Assembly (NCBI RefSeq): GCF_028553765.1
Contig: NZ_CP067134.1
Location: forward strand, 1,841,001 to 1,905,000
Direction of reading: 5' to 3'
Source of the DNA: Paracoccus stylophorae
GTDB lineage: Bacteria > Pseudomonadota > Alphaproteobacteria > Rhodobacterales > Rhodobacteraceae
Length of the DNA stretch: 64,000 nucleotides
Both the position numbers and the translations under genes were made by a program. The notes below the pieces were generated by a model, which did not search any database, was not told the DNA's origin, and worked only from the letters and a program-made list of their open reading frames with translations. Each line of letters starts with the position of its first letter. Within the stretch, counting starts at the first letter, position 1. This document shows, piece by piece, positions 46,718 through 56,722 of this stretch.

Positions 46718-47353
46718 TCAGCCAAGCGTGGCCAGAACCTCATCGGTCAGCGCCGTCACCTCGTCGCGCGCCGGACCTGTGCGGATGCGTTCGACCGCGC
46801 CCAGCCCCAGCCCCAATGTCTCGGCATAGACGACGCGGTTGGCGATCTGCGTGCTTGCGACCACCGCGCCCAGATCGGCCGCGCTGGCCGCGACCTCGAC
46901 CGACAGGCGGGTGTTCGGACGCACCCGGTTCAGCACGACCAGCACCGGCGCCTTTTCGCGCCGCGCCAGATCCAGCACGCCCTCGGTCGCCCACAGATCG
47001 ACATGGCTGGTGGCGACCGGCACCAGCACCAGATCGGCCACGCGCAGGGCGGGCCGCAGGTCGCTGTCGATCTTGGGCGGCGTATCGACGATCACGAAAT
47101 CGAACCGTTTCTTCAGCTTTTCGGATTCGTAGCTGGCCCCCCAGGCCGACGAGGTCGAGAAATCCATCGCCTCATCCTCGCCCTGCGTTCCCATGCGTTC
47201 GATGAACCAGCGCCCCATGCTGCCCTGCGGATCGGTATCGACCAGCGCCACGGAATGGCCGCGTTCGTGCAGCGCCACGGCCAGGTTCACCGCCAGCGTG
47301 GTCTTGCCCGAGCCGCCCTTCTGCTGCGCCACCGTGATGATCCTGCCTGCCAT
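46718..47353 (-). CDS. ParA/MinD-family ATPase (orphan)
   Basis: A 211-residue ATPase with the deviant Walker A KGGSGKTT at residues 12-19, the switch DTDPQGS near 40 and Walker B FVIVDTPP near 90. The small size matches orphan ParA proteins that position cargo such as chemotaxis clusters or carboxysomes, rather than chromosome ParA. There is no ParB or parS site next to it. It lies alone between the btu operon, with which it converges, and the ABM gene, on the same strand 81 bases upstream. Its cargo cannot be told from context. Confidence 0.88.
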   Translation of the reverse strand: MAGRIITVAQQKGGSGKTTLAVNLAVALHERGHSVALVDTDPQGSMGRWFIERMGTQGEDEAMDFSTSSAWGASYESEKLKKRFDFVIVDTPPKIDSDLRPALRVADLVLVPVATSHVDLWATEGVLDLARREKAPVLVVLNRVRPNTRLSVEVAASAADLGAVVASTQIANRVVYAETLGLGLGAVERIRTGPARDEVTALTDEVLATLG

Positions 47354-47434
47354 GCCCGACGCCCCTTCACCGTGAGTTTACCGGACGTTAGCGTCGGCGC
47401 GGCGCGATTGCACGGAGTAATTGCGCGCCCCGCG

Positions 47435-47758
47435 TCAGTCGCCGAACACCGATTGCAGCTCGTACATCACCGGCTCGAAGCTTTTGCACATCGAATGAAT
47501 CTCGCGGTTGCGGCGGCGCATCTCGTCCGAGCGCAGCATCGCCTGATAATCCTTGCGGTCGCGCCACTGCGAATAGGTCGCGATCCGCGTCTGCGCGTCG
47601 TTCAGATGGATCGCGCCCGACACGAAGCCCTCGCGTTTGCGGATCACCTGATCCCACGCATCGGTCAGCAGTTCCAGCACGTCATGCGCGCTGCCGGGCG
47701 TGACCTCGAACGTGCAGATGACGGTCTGGCCGTCGAAATCGGAACGGATATCGGGCAT
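47435..47758 (-). CDS. Antibiotic biosynthesis monooxygenase (ABM) domain protein
   Basis: A 107-residue protein with one ABM ferredoxin-like domain: an opening strand TVICTFEVTPGSAHDVLELL, a middle FVSGAIHLNDAQTRIATYSQW and a helix YQAMLRSDEMRRRNREI. Such proteins are small dimeric oxygenases, haem-degrading enzymes or simply detoxifying proteins; the name does not imply antibiotic synthesis. I start at the ATG at 47758 after GAGGGAG. It is divergent from the M19 dipeptidase gene and precedes the orphan ParA on the same strand. No cofactor site can be assigned. Confidence 0.83.
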   Translation of the reverse strand: MPDIRSDFDGQTVICTFEVTPGSAHDVLELLTDAWDQVIRKREGFVSGAIHLNDAQTRIATYSQWRDRKDYQAMLRSDEMRRRNREIHSMCKSFEPVMYELQSVFGD

Positions 47759-47892
47759 GGCTGTTCTCCCTCTGGCAAGCCTTCGGGTCAGCCTAGGCCG
47801 ATTCCCGGCGCTGACAAGCCGCGCGTGCCGGGGCATTGCCCAGCCCCCGATCCCGGTGCATGGTCTGCGCGTTGCAGCGAAGGAGCCCTGGC

Positions 47893-48942
47893 ATGATTGC
47901 GGTATTCGACGGCCATAACGATTTCATCCAGCGCGTGGTGGCGGCCGGCGCCGACGGCCCGCGTCTGTGGCTGGAAGGCGACGGCACCGGCCACATGGAC
48001 CTGCCGCGGATGCGCGCGGGCGGCGTGGTGGGCGGGTTCTTCGCGATCTGGATCCCCTCGCCCGCCGGTCCGAACGACGCCGAGGCGGTGGCGCTGATGC
48101 AGAACCCGCCCTTTCGCATGCCGCTGCCCGACCCGATCCCGCACGACACCGCCCTGCCCCATGCCTTCCGGCAGGCGGCGGCGCTGAAGGCGCTGGAACG
48201 CACCGGCACGCTGGACATCGCGACCGACGCGGCCGGGCTGCGCCGCAGCATCGATTCCGGCCGCATCGCCGCGATCATGCACATGGAGGGGGCCGAGCCG
48301 ATTCGCGACATGGACGCGCTGCATCTGTGGCACGCGATGGGGTTGCGCTCGCTTGGGCCGGTCTGGTCGCGGCCCACCGTCTATGCCGAGGGCGTGCCGT
48401 TCGCCTTTCCCGAAAGCCCCGATATCGGCGGCGGGCTGACGGACGCCGGGCGCGATCTGGTCCGCGAATGCAACGCGCTGCGGATCATGCTGGACCTGTC
48501 GCATCTGAACGAGGCGGGCTTCAACGACGTCGCCGCCCTGTCGGACGCGCCGCTGGTCGCCAGCCACAGCTGCGCGCATGCGATCTGCCCCAGCACGCGC
48601 AACCTGACCGACCGGCAATTGCGAGTGATCGCCGACAGCGGCGGGCTGGTGGGGCTGAACTATGCCTCAAGCTTTCTGCGCGAGGATGGCAAGCGGCTGC
48701 CGCTGGAAGGGTTCGACACGATGCTGCGCCATCTGGACCATCTGCTGTCGATCCTGGGCGAGAATGGCGTGGCCCTGGGGTCGGATTTCGACGGCGCGCT
48801 GATGCCGCGCGACCTGCAAGACGCCTCGGCCGTGCCGCGCCTGTTGCAGGCGATGCGGGATCACGGATACGACGACGCGCTGATCCGCAAGATCGCCTGC
48901 GACAACTGGATCGGGGTGCTGGAACGGACTTGGGGGGCGTGA
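47893..48942 (+). CDS. M19 dipeptidase, cytoplasmic form
   Basis: A 349-residue zinc dipeptidase of the renal dipeptidase family with no signal peptide, unlike the anchored one at 36406. Metal ligands are HxD in FDGHNDFIQ at residues 6-10, E in MHMEGAEPI, H in ASHSCAH and D in LGSDFDGAL. NLTDRQLRVIADSGGLVGLN and the late DNWIGVLER match the family end. AAGGAG lies eight bases before the ATG at 47893. The stop is 26 bases from the 3' end of tRNA-Ala on the other strand. Its natural peptide substrates are unknown. Confidence 0.9.
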   Translation: MIAVFDGHNDFIQRVVAAGADGPRLWLEGDGTGHMDLPRMRAGGVVGGFFAIWIPSPAGPNDAEAVALMQNPPFRMPLPDPIPHDTALPHAFRQAAALKALERTGTLDIATDAAGLRRSIDSGRIAAIMHMEGAEPIRDMDALHLWHAMGLRSLGPVWSRPTVYAEGVPFAFPESPDIGGGLTDAGRDLVRECNALRIMLDLSHLNEAGFNDVAALSDAPLVASHSCAHAICPSTRNLTDRQLRVIADSGGLVGLNYASSFLREDGKRLPLEGFDTMLRHLDHLLSILGENGVALGSDFDGALMPRDLQDASAVPRLLQAMRDHGYDDALIRKIACDNWIGVLERTWGA

Positions 48943-48968
48943 CCCAACCGACGACGGGCGGGATTTCC

Positions 48969-49044
48969 TGGTGGAGCCGAGGGGAATCGAACCCCTGACC
49001 TCATCATTGCGAACGATGCGCTCTACCAACTGAGCTACGGCCCC
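48969..49044 (-). tRNA. tRNA-Ala, anticodon CGC
   Basis: 76 bases with the 3' CCA encoded. Read on the minus strand, the acceptor GGGGCCG pairs with CGGCTCC and carries the alanine identity pair G3-U70. The D arm GCTCAGTTGGTAGAGC and T arm AGGGG-TTCGATT-CCCCT are standard. The seven-base anticodon loop TTCGCAA gives CGC, which reads the alanine codon GCG, a common codon in this GC-rich genome. Confidence 0.97.
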
Positions 49045-49054
49045 ACGGGTCGGG

Positions 49055-49083
49055 TCTTTGAACCGGCGCGATGGGGATGTCAA
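49055..49083 (-). promoter_or_regulatory. Probable promoter of tRNA-Ala
   Basis: On the minus strand TTGACA at 49083-49078, 17 bases, then CAAAGA at 49060-49055, followed by the tRNA 5' end ten bases on. The -35 box is a full match, the -10 box is weak. Confidence 0.5.
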
Positions 49084-49206
49084 GCGCTTTGCAATGGCCG
49101 GCCCCTCGCGCTGCCGCCCGATCCCAAAGCGCCGGTCCGAAAAGATGGAACCATGCGGCCGCCGGTCCGGTTGATCCCCGATTCCAACCGTCTGCAGGAG
49201 CGTTCC

Positions 49207-49730
<524 letters not shown>

Positions 49731-49734
<4 letters not shown>

Positions 49735-50693
49735 GGGAATTCACCTATAGCCGCGCCGGCGATCTGGGCGAGGCGGTCGGCGCCCGGGCGCGGCTGATCG
49801 CGGGCGGGACGAACCTGCTTGACCTGATGAAGCTTGAGGTCGAGACGCCCGAGGCGCTGCTGGACATCAACAGGCTTGATCTGGCGAGGATCGAACCGCA
49901 TGAAGGCGGGTTGCGGATCGGGGCGCTGGTGACGAATTCGGACTGCGCTGCGGACGCGCGGGTGCGCCGCGACTGGCCGCTGCTGTCGCGCGCGATCCTG
50001 TCGGGGGCCAGCCCGCAACTGCGCAACAAGGCCACGACCGGGGGCAATCTGTGTCAGCGCACGCGCTGCCCCTATTTCGCGCGGCTGTCCGCGCGCTGCA
50101 ACAAACGTGAACCCGGCAGCGGGTGCGATGCCATCGGGGGCGTCAACCGCAATCACGCCATCCTTGGCACCTCGGATGCCTGCATCGCGACCTATCCGGG
50201 CGACATGGCGGTGGCGCTGACGGCGCTGGACGCCACGGTGGAACTGGACGGGCCGGACGGCGCGCGGCAGGTGCCGGTGCAGGAGTTTCACCTGCTGCCC
50301 GGCGACGACGCTGCCACCGACAACGTGATGCGGCCGGGCGAGATCATCACCTCGGTGACCCTGCCCGCCCCGCGCCCCGGCCGCCAGATCTATCGCAAGG
50401 TGCGCGAGCGGTCGTCCTATGCCTTTGCGCTGGTTTCGGTAGCGGCGGTCGTGTCGGTGGATCGCGGCCTGATCGCGGATGCGCAGCTTGCCTTTGGCGG
50501 GCTGGCGCACAAGCCCTGGCGCGATCCCAATGTCGAACAATCGCTGATCGGCCAGCCGCCGGAACCCGCGACGTTCCGGCGCGCGGCCGATGTTCTGCTG
50601 CGCGAGGCGAAAGGGTTCGGGGGCAACGATTTCAAGATCCCGCTTGCCCGCCGCACCCTGGCGGCCGTTCTGAACGAAGCAACGAGGGCTTGA
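49731..50693 (+). CDS. paoB: Molybdenum hydroxylase, FAD subunit (PaoB/YagS type)
   Basis: The 320-residue FAD-binding subunit passing electrons between the iron-sulfur subunit and an external acceptor. FAD loops are visible as LIAGGTNLLDLMK near 24-36 and ATTGGNLCQRTRCPYF near 101. The cysteine-rich insertion between them (CQRTRCPYFARLSARCNKRE, then SGC) matches the extra [4Fe-4S] site known in Escherichia coli PaoB. LGTSDACIATYPGDMAVAL and the C-terminal GGLAHKPWRD are conserved. The start overlaps the paoA stop by four bases, and paoC follows four bases after the stop. Confidence 0.91.
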
Positions 50694-50697
50694 ACCG

Positions 50698-52896
50698 ATG
50701 GCCGTAACCTTTGACTCTCCCGACACGCGCAACCTGCTGGACCAGACCCGCCAAGGGATCATCGGCAAGCCGCTGGATCGTCCCGAAGGCGCGCTGAAAG
50801 TGTCGGGGCGCGCGACCTATGCCGCCGAATACGATCTGCCGGATTGCGTCGAAGGCGTGCTGGTGCCGGCCACGATCAGCCAGGGCCGCGTCGCGAATAT
50901 CCATATGGACGAGGTTCGCGCCATGCCGGGCGTGCTGGGCGTCTATGCCGATGCGGCCATGCTGCGCCGTCCCGCGCAGGGCGGGGCCGGCAAGGCGCCG
51001 GTGCAGGATGTCAGCCGGATCGACTATCCGGGCCAGCCCGTCGCGCTGGTCGTGGCCGAGACGTTCGAGCAGGCCACGGCCGCCGCCAAGGCGCTGCGCA
51101 TCGACTATGACGAAACCGGCGACGGCGCGGGGTTCGATCCCGAAACAGCCGAGGTTGAGCCGCCGAAAAAGCCGGTCGATCTGGGCGATCTGGACCGTGC
51201 CATGGGAACCGCGTCCCACAGCGTCGATCGGACCTATCGCACGCAGGGACACGCCAGCGCCGCGATGGAGCCGCATGCCGCCATCGCCCATTGGCAGGAC
51301 GGCGCGCTGACCCTGTATGGCAGCTTTCAGATGGTCGCCTATAACGTGCCGGAACTGGCCGACTCGCTTGGCGTCGATCCGGACAAGGTGCGCATCGTGT
51401 CGCCCTATGTCGGCGGCGGTTTCGGCTCGAAGCTGGGGGTCTCGCATGAGGCTGTGGCGGCGGCGATTGCGGCGCGCGATCTGGGGCGCCCGGTCCGCGT
51501 GGTGCTGACCCGACAGCAGATCTTCGACAGCGTGATCCGGCGCTCGGAAACCTGTCAGCGCCTGCGACTGGCCTGCGACGACAGCGGCCGGCTGACCGGC
51601 ATCGGGCACGAGGCGCGGGTGTCGAACCTGCCCGATGAGGATTTTGCCGAACCCGTCACCCAGTCCACCAAGTTCCTCTATCGCGGCGACAACCGCCGCA
51701 TCTCGGTCCAGGTCGTCCGGCTTGCGCGGCTGACCGCCGGGTCGGTCCGCGCCCCCGGCGAAGGGGTCGGCATGCAGGTGCTGGAGGCCGCGATGGACGA
51801 GCTGGCCGAACAGGTGGGGCTGGACCCGGTCGAGCTGCGCAAACGCAACCTGCCCGAAACGCCGCCCGGCCGTGACAAGCGTTATTCCTCGCGGATGCTG
51901 GTGCAGTCGCTGGATGCCGGGGCGCGGGCCTTTGGCTGGGACCGGCGCAAACCGCGCCCCTGCCAGACGCGAGAGGGCGAATGGTGGATCGGCATGGGCA
52001 TGGCCTCGGCCGCGCGGGTGAATTTGCTGTCACCGGCCAAGGCCCGCGTACGCATGCTGCCCGACGGACGGGTCGAGGTCGAAAGCGACCAGACCGATAT
52101 CGGCACCGGCAGCTATGCGATCCTGGGCCAGATCGCCGGCGAGATGCTGGGCGCGCCCATCGACCGGGTCACCGTGACGCTTGGCGACAGCGCGCTGCCG
52201 CCCGGCGGCGGCTCGGGCGGCAGTTTCGGCGCCGCATCGACCGGATCGGCCGTGCTCCGCGCCTGCGAGGCGATCCGCGACACGCTGGCCGAGCGTCTGG
52301 GCGTCGCGGCGGACGATCTGGTGTTGCAGGACGGTTTCGCGCGCGGCGACAACCGCAACGTCGCGCTGTCCGATCTTCTGGCGAGCGACACGCTGGAGGA
52401 GATCGGCGAGATCGCACCGGGTCAGGCCGGCAAGGATTTCAGCCAGGCCAGCTATGGCGCGTTCTTCTGCGAGGTTGCGGTGAACGCCTTCACCGCGGAA
52501 ACCCGCATCCGGCGCATGACCGGCGCGTTCGGGTTCGGACGGGTGCTGAACGCCAAGACCGCGCGGTCGCAATGTCTTGGCGGCATGGTGTGGGGCATCG
52601 GCAGCGCGCTGAGCGAGGGGCTGGAATTCGATCTGCGCGATGGAAAGCTGATGAACCACGATCTTGCCGGCTATCACGTGCCGGTCCATCGCGACGTGCC
52701 CGACATCGAGGTGCTGCTGATGGAAGAACGTGATCCCGCCGCCAACCCCTTGCAGGCCAAGGGTGTCGGAGAGCTGGGCATTTCCGGCGCGGCCGGCGCA
52801 ATTGCCAATGCGATCTACAACGCCTGCGGCGTGCGCGCGCGCCACTTTCCGATCACACCGGATGTGCTGCTGAACCGGATGCCCGACCCATTCTAG
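50698..52896 (+). CDS. paoC: Molybdenum hydroxylase, molybdopterin catalytic subunit (PaoC/YagR type)
   Basis: The 732-residue catalytic subunit that binds the molybdenum cofactor and oxidises aldehydes or related substrates. Two molybdopterin domains are evident: GGGFGSKLG near 240 with RAPGEG near 354, and GTGSYAILGQIAGEM with GGGSGGSFGAAS further on. The catalytic glutamate is E692 in GVGELGISG. The N-terminal hammerhead part begins DRPEGALKVSGRATYAAEYD. No maturation factor of the PaoD/XdhC type follows, so it must be supplied from elsewhere. The stop shares a CTAG with the stop of the converging permease gene. The substrate is not determined. Confidence 0.92.
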   Translation: MAVTFDSPDTRNLLDQTRQGIIGKPLDRPEGALKVSGRATYAAEYDLPDCVEGVLVPATISQGRVANIHMDEVRAMPGVLGVYADAAMLRRPAQGGAGKAPVQDVSRIDYPGQPVALVVAETFEQATAAAKALRIDYDETGDGAGFDPETAEVEPPKKPVDLGDLDRAMGTASHSVDRTYRTQGHASAAMEPHAAIAHWQDGALTLYGSFQMVAYNVPELADSLGVDPDKVRIVSPYVGGGFGSKLGVSHEAVAAAIAARDLGRPVRVVLTRQQIFDSVIRRSETCQRLRLACDDSGRLTGIGHEARVSNLPDEDFAEPVTQSTKFLYRGDNRRISVQVVRLARLTAGSVRAPGEGVGMQVLEAAMDELAEQVGLDPVELRKRNLPETPPGRDKRYSSRMLVQSLDAGARAFGWDRRKPRPCQTREGEWWIGMGMASAARVNLLSPAKARVRMLPDGRVEVESDQTDIGTGSYAILGQIAGEMLGAPIDRVTVTLGDSALPPGGGSGGSFGAASTGSAVLRACEAIRDTLAERLGVAADDLVLQDGFARGDNRNVALSDLLASDTLEEIGEIAPGQAGKDFSQASYGAFFCEVAVNAFTAETRIRRMTGAFGFGRVLNAKTARSQCLGGMVWGIGSALSEGLEFDLRDGKLMNHDLAGYHVPVHRDVPDIEVLLMEERDPAANPLQAKGVGELGISGAAGAIANAIYNACGVRARHFPITPDVLLNRMPDPF

Positions 52897-53807
52897 TCGC
52901 CGTTCTGGCGTTCGCGATGAAAGACATACAGGCCGGACCCCAGAATGATCGCGGTGCCCAGCCAGGTCAGCGCGTCGGGCAGGTCGCCGAAGACCAGATA
53001 GCCGACGGCGGTCGCGCCGACGATCTCAAGATACTGGAACGGCGCAAGGATTCCCGCCTCGGCCTTGCTGAAGGCCAGCGCGATCAGGACGAAGGTGGCC
53101 GCAGACAGCGCACCCGCCAGAACCAGTGCGGGCATCGCCCAGCCCGGCGCCGCGGCCAGCGACGCGGTCTCGCGCCCGAACAGGATCGCCGCCGCGACCT
53201 GCACGCCCAGAAGCAGGAGCGCCGCGCAGACCGACGCCCCGATCTGCACCGACAGGGCCGAGCGTGTGCGGGTCGCACGGCGCAGCACGATCATGTTCAG
53301 CGCAAAGGCCAGCGCGGCGACCAGCGGCCACAGGCTGACCGCGCCGAAGATCGCGAAATTCGGCCGGATCACCACCATCGCCCCCATCAGGCCCACCCCC
53401 ACCGCGATCAGCCGGCGCCGTCCCGGCACCTCGCCCAGAAGCGGGCCGGCCAGCAGGGTCAGCAGCAACGGTTCGATGAAGAAGATCGAGATGGCAGTGG
53501 CGATGGGCATCCGCTGGAACGCGCTGATCAGGCAGAACATCGCGACCGAAACCAGCGCCCCCGACAGCAGCGCCGGCCATGACAGCACCGCGCCCTGCAG
53601 GCGGCGGCGGAACAGCAGGGCGATGGGCAGCAGGAACAGCGCCTGCATGACCGTCCGCCAGACGGTGACGTCGAAGGGCGGCGCAAAACCCGTCAGCAGC
53701 TTTGCAATCGCGTCGCCCATCGGAAACAGCAACGTCGCCAGCACCATGGCCAGCATCCCCTGCCGGGTGTCGTGACTGATCTGAAGCTGGTCGCGAAGCT
53801 GGCTCAT
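52893..53807 (-). CDS. EamA/DMT family permease
   Basis: A 304-residue inner-membrane transporter with ten hydrophobic helices in two EamA repeats (MLAMVLATLLFPMGDAIAKL; later AFSKAEAGILAPFQYLEIVG). The conserved FFIEPLLLTLLAGPLLGE and LVFGDLPDALTWLG loops mark the repeat ends. I start at the ATG at 53807; a 34-residue upstream extension is cysteine- and arginine-rich and unlikely. Its stop TAG overlaps the paoC stop at a CTAG palindrome. It differs clearly from the other permease at 39556. The substrate is unknown. Confidence 0.88.
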   Translation of the reverse strand: MSQLRDQLQISHDTRQGMLAMVLATLLFPMGDAIAKLLTGFAPPFDVTVWRTVMQALFLLPIALLFRRRLQGAVLSWPALLSGALVSVAMFCLISAFQRMPIATAISIFFIEPLLLTLLAGPLLGEVPGRRRLIAVGVGLMGAMVVIRPNFAIFGAVSLWPLVAALAFALNMIVLRRATRTRSALSVQIGASVCAALLLLGVQVAAAILFGRETASLAAAPGWAMPALVLAGALSAATFVLIALAFSKAEAGILAPFQYLEIVGATAVGYLVFGDLPDALTWLGTAIILGSGLYVFHRERQNGD

Positions 53808-53943
53808 GCCCCGTGTTCTGCATGGGGGGCAACCGCAATGCAAGCGACCTTGCGTCAGCGCGCCGGGACGGGGCGCAGACGGTGGCGTCGGACTGCCCGT
53901 GACGAACATTGGCGGGGGTTGCAGCCCGGTGCGGCCGACGCCC

Positions 53944-55221
53944 CTATTCGGTCTGCGATTCGATGCCGGTTGCAGCCGTGCTGGCCTGCGCGATGGACAC
54001 CATCTGCGCCAGCTCCGGGTCCGCGTTCAGATCGGCCAGCGCGAAATTGGCGGTCAGGCTGTCGGGCGACAACACGATATTCTTGACCACCTGCGGGCCG
54101 GGCGCGGCGGGGCCGAAGGTCTGGCCGTTCACCGCGAAATAGACCGCGCCCGAATTGCCGGTCCGCAGTTTCGGCGCATCCTCCAGCTTGGGCAGGGTGA
54201 ACCTTTCGCCCGCGTCCATGATCTTTTCCAGCAGGACCGTTCCGTCGGCCGAGGTGACCCGGACCCAAGCAGGACGCGCCGCCAGCAGTTCCAGTTCCGG
54301 CGCATCCGCCGCCAGCGTCCGCACCCCGCCCTGCGGGTCGGTTCCGGGCAGCTGCGGCCCGTATTGCATCGCGCTGCGCATCCCGCCCGCCGCATCGCCT
54401 GCGCCTGTCGTCGCACCTTCTGCCCCCTCGGCTGCGGCGAACGTGCCGTCATCGGGCAGCGACAGGCCGGGGTCGATGGCGGCGATGGGTCCGTCGCGCG
54501 CGCTTAACACCGGCGCCTCGAGGATCTGGGGACGATACAGCCGGTCCAGCGATTCGGGCTGCGGCAGGTTCTGGGCCAGGTCGGTCGTGCCGGTCAGGTC
54601 CAGCGCAGGTTCGGACATGCCCGCGCCGTCGACCGGGTCCAGCGCCGTCACCACGCCCGGCGTCCCTTCGCCCGGCGTCAGCGTGACACGCTGCACCTCT
54701 TGCAGGACCGACCAGCCGCCATAGGCCAGCCCGCAGACCACCGCCGCCAGCACCAGGATCGACCCGATCGCGCGCGGCTCCACATCGGACCAGAAGCTTT
54801 CCTTTTGCGGCAGGAACAGCGCATGGGGATTGGCCAGCGCCTCGGCCGGATCGGACGGGCGGCGGGCAGGATTGGGCCCCGACGCCGACGCCGCCATGCC
54901 ATGGGTGGGCTGAAACCCGGATTCGGCGCAAAAGCGGCGGAAGGTCCAGTCCGGGTCCATGCCAAGATAGCGGGCATAGGACCTGACATAGCCCGAGATG
55001 AAACTGGGGGTGTCGAAGGCGGTGACATCGCAATTCTCGATCGCGGCGACATAGGAGGCGCGGATCCGCAATTCGCGCTGCACGTCCAGCAGCGATTTGC
55101 CCATGGTCGCGCGTTCGCCCCGCATGATGTCGCCAAGGCGCGTGTCGTCGTCGAGGAAATGATGCACTTCCTCCAACCGCGAAGTCTCCTCTGCCGGGTG
55201 CTCAGCCCGCAGCCTGCTCAT
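53944..55221 (-). CDS. RodZ-like helix-turn-helix membrane protein with DUF4115
   Basis: A 425-residue bitopic protein of the RodZ/CodZ type, which links MreB-based cell-shape control to the envelope. Residues about 27-105 form an HTH_25 domain (LGDIMRGERATMGKSLLDVQ, IRASYVAAIENCDVTAFDTP, FISGYVRSYARYLGMDP). One transmembrane helix lies at about 151-171. A long Pro/Ala/Asp-rich periplasmic linker follows. The C-terminal DUF4115 beta domain begins near 320 (ARPAWVRVTSADGTVLLEKI) and ends near 400. I start at the ATG at 55221 after GAGG. It is 108 bases downstream of hemA on the same strand. It is longer than Escherichia coli RodZ mainly because of the linker. Confidence 0.87.
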   Translation of the reverse strand: MSRLRAEHPAEETSRLEEVHHFLDDDTRLGDIMRGERATMGKSLLDVQRELRIRASYVAAIENCDVTAFDTPSFISGYVRSYARYLGMDPDWTFRRFCAESGFQPTHGMAASASGPNPARRPSDPAEALANPHALFLPQKESFWSDVEPRAIGSILVLAAVVCGLAYGGWSVLQEVQRVTLTPGEGTPGVVTALDPVDGAGMSEPALDLTGTTDLAQNLPQPESLDRLYRPQILEAPVLSARDGPIAAIDPGLSLPDDGTFAAAEGAEGATTGAGDAAGGMRSAMQYGPQLPGTDPQGGVRTLAADAPELELLAARPAWVRVTSADGTVLLEKIMDAGERFTLPKLEDAPKLRTGNSGAVYFAVNGQTFGPAAPGPQVVKNIVLSPDSLTANFALADLNADPELAQMVSIAQASTAATGIESQTE

Positions 55222-55329
55222 GTCGTTTGCCTCATCTGCCCGCTGATGGATCATCCGAATCGGACGATACCTTGGTATGATTAAGCCAAGCTTATCACGC
55301 AGGCGAGAGCAGTTCACGCCTCGATTTGA

Positions 55330-56559
55330 TCACGCACTCAATTCGGCGCGATTCAAGGCGCAATGCGACCAAAGCGCATCCATCGCCCGCACCAGATGGT
55401 CGATCTGGCCGGGATCGTGCACGGGCGAGGGCGTGAAGCGCAGCCGTTCGGTACCGCGCGGCACGGTCGGGAAGTTGATCGGCTGCACATAGATGCCGTA
55501 ATCGCGCAGCAGCATGTCCGACAGTTGCTTGCAGTGCACCGGGTGGCCGACATGGACCGGCACGATATGGCTGCCATGGTCGATGATCGGCATCCCCAGG
55601 GATTTCAGCCGCATCTTCAGGATCCGCGCATGCAGTTGCTGCGTGTCGCGCAGTTGCTGACCCTCGGCGCCCTTCAGCAGCCGGATCGAGGCCGCAGCCC
55701 CCGCCGCCACGGCAGGCGGCAGCGAGGTGGTGAAGATGAAGCCGGGCGCATAGGACCGGATGGCGTCGCACATCCGCGCGCTTGCCGCGATATAGCCGCC
55801 GAAGACGCCGAACGCCTTGCCAAGCGTGCCGTTGAAGATGTCGATCCGCCCCGTCAGCCCGTCACGTTCGGCCACGCCGCCGCCGCGCGGCCCGTACATG
55901 CCGACCGCATGAACCTCGTCCAGATAGGTCAGCGCGCCGAATTCCTGCGCAAGATCGCAGATCGCCTGGATCGGGCCGAAATCGCCGTCCATCGAATAGA
56001 TCGATTCGAACGCGATCAGCTTGGGCGCGGCCGGATCGTCGGCCTGCAGCAATTCGCGCAGATGCGCCACGTCGTTGTGCCGGAAGATCCGTTTCGCGCC
56101 GCCATTGCGCTTGATCCCCTCGATCATCGAGGCGTGGTTCAGCGCATCGGAATAGATGATCAGCCCCGGAAACAGCTTGGGCAGGGTCGAAAGCGTCGCG
56201 TCATTGGCGATATAGGCCGACGAAAAGACCAGCGCGGATTCCTTGCCGTGCAGGTCTGCAAGCTCGGCCTCCAGCCGTTTGTGATAGACGGTGGTGCCGC
56301 TGATGTTGCGGGTCCCGCCCGACCCCGCACCCGCCGCGTCCAGCGCCTCGTGCATCGCCGACAGAACGGCGGGATGCTGTCCCATGCCCAGATAGTCGTT
56401 GCCGCACCAGACGGTGATGTCCTGTTGCGCGCCGTCGGGGCGGTTCCAGACGGCTTGCGGAAAGCGGCCTTTCGCACGCTCGATATCGATGAAGGTGCGG
56501 TAACGGCCTTCCTCGTGAAGCCGGTCGATTGCCTGATCCAGGGCGTCATCATAATTCAT
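55330..56559 (-). CDS. hemA: 5-aminolevulinate synthase
   Basis: Condenses glycine and succinyl-CoA to 5-aminolevulinate, the first step of tetrapyrrole synthesis by the C4 route typical of alphaproteobacteria; a cytoplasmic PLP enzyme. The 409 residues include [52 protein letters not shown] and the PLP lysine K248 in [12 protein letters not shown], the same number as in Rhodobacter ALAS as I recall. The ATG at 56559 follows AAGGGA at some distance. A consensus FNR box lies 64 bases upstream, so oxygen control is likely, as known for hemA in Rhodobacter. Whether a second ALAS (HemT type) exists cannot be seen. Confidence 0.96.
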   Translation of the reverse strand: MNYDDALDQAIDRLHEEGRYRTFIDIERAKGRFPQAVWNRPDGAQQDITVWCGNDYLGMGQHPAVLSAMHEALDAAGAGSGGTRNISGTTVYHKRLEAELADLHGKESALVFSSAYIANDATLSTLPKLFPGLIIYSDALNHASMIEGIKRNGGAKRIFRHNDVAHLRELLQADDPAAPKLIAFESIYSMDGDFGPIQAICDLAQEFGALTYLDEVHAVGMYGPRGGGVAERDGLTGRIDIFNGTLGKAFGVFGGYIAASARMCDAIRSYAPGFIFTTSLPPAVAAGAAASIRLLKGAEGQQLRDTQQLHARILKMRLKSLGMPIIDHGSHIVPVHVGHPVHCKQLSDMLLRDYGIYVQPINFPTVPRGTERLRFTPSPVHDPGQIDHLVRAMDALWSHCALNRAELSA

Positions 56560-56622
56560 CGCGGGCGTTCCCTTGCGAAGTGGGCTGGGTGCGATCATTG
56601 TCCGATCACTCGCGGCAGATCG

Positions 56623-56636
56623 TTGATACATGTCAA
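56623..56636 (-). promoter_or_regulatory. FNR/FnrL box of hemA
   Basis: TTGATACATGTCAA is a full match to the FNR dyad TTGAT-N4-RTCAA. It lies 64 bases ahead of the hemA ATG and 87 bases ahead of the divergent M20 peptidase ATG. FnrL control of hemA is established in Rhodobacter; here it is inferred. Confidence 0.82.
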
Positions 56637-56722
56637 ATCCGGAAAATGACAGGTCAATTTTGTCGCACCGCTGCCCGGCCGCGGGCAGAAAACCAACACA
56701 ATCAGTCGGAAAGGATGAGGTG

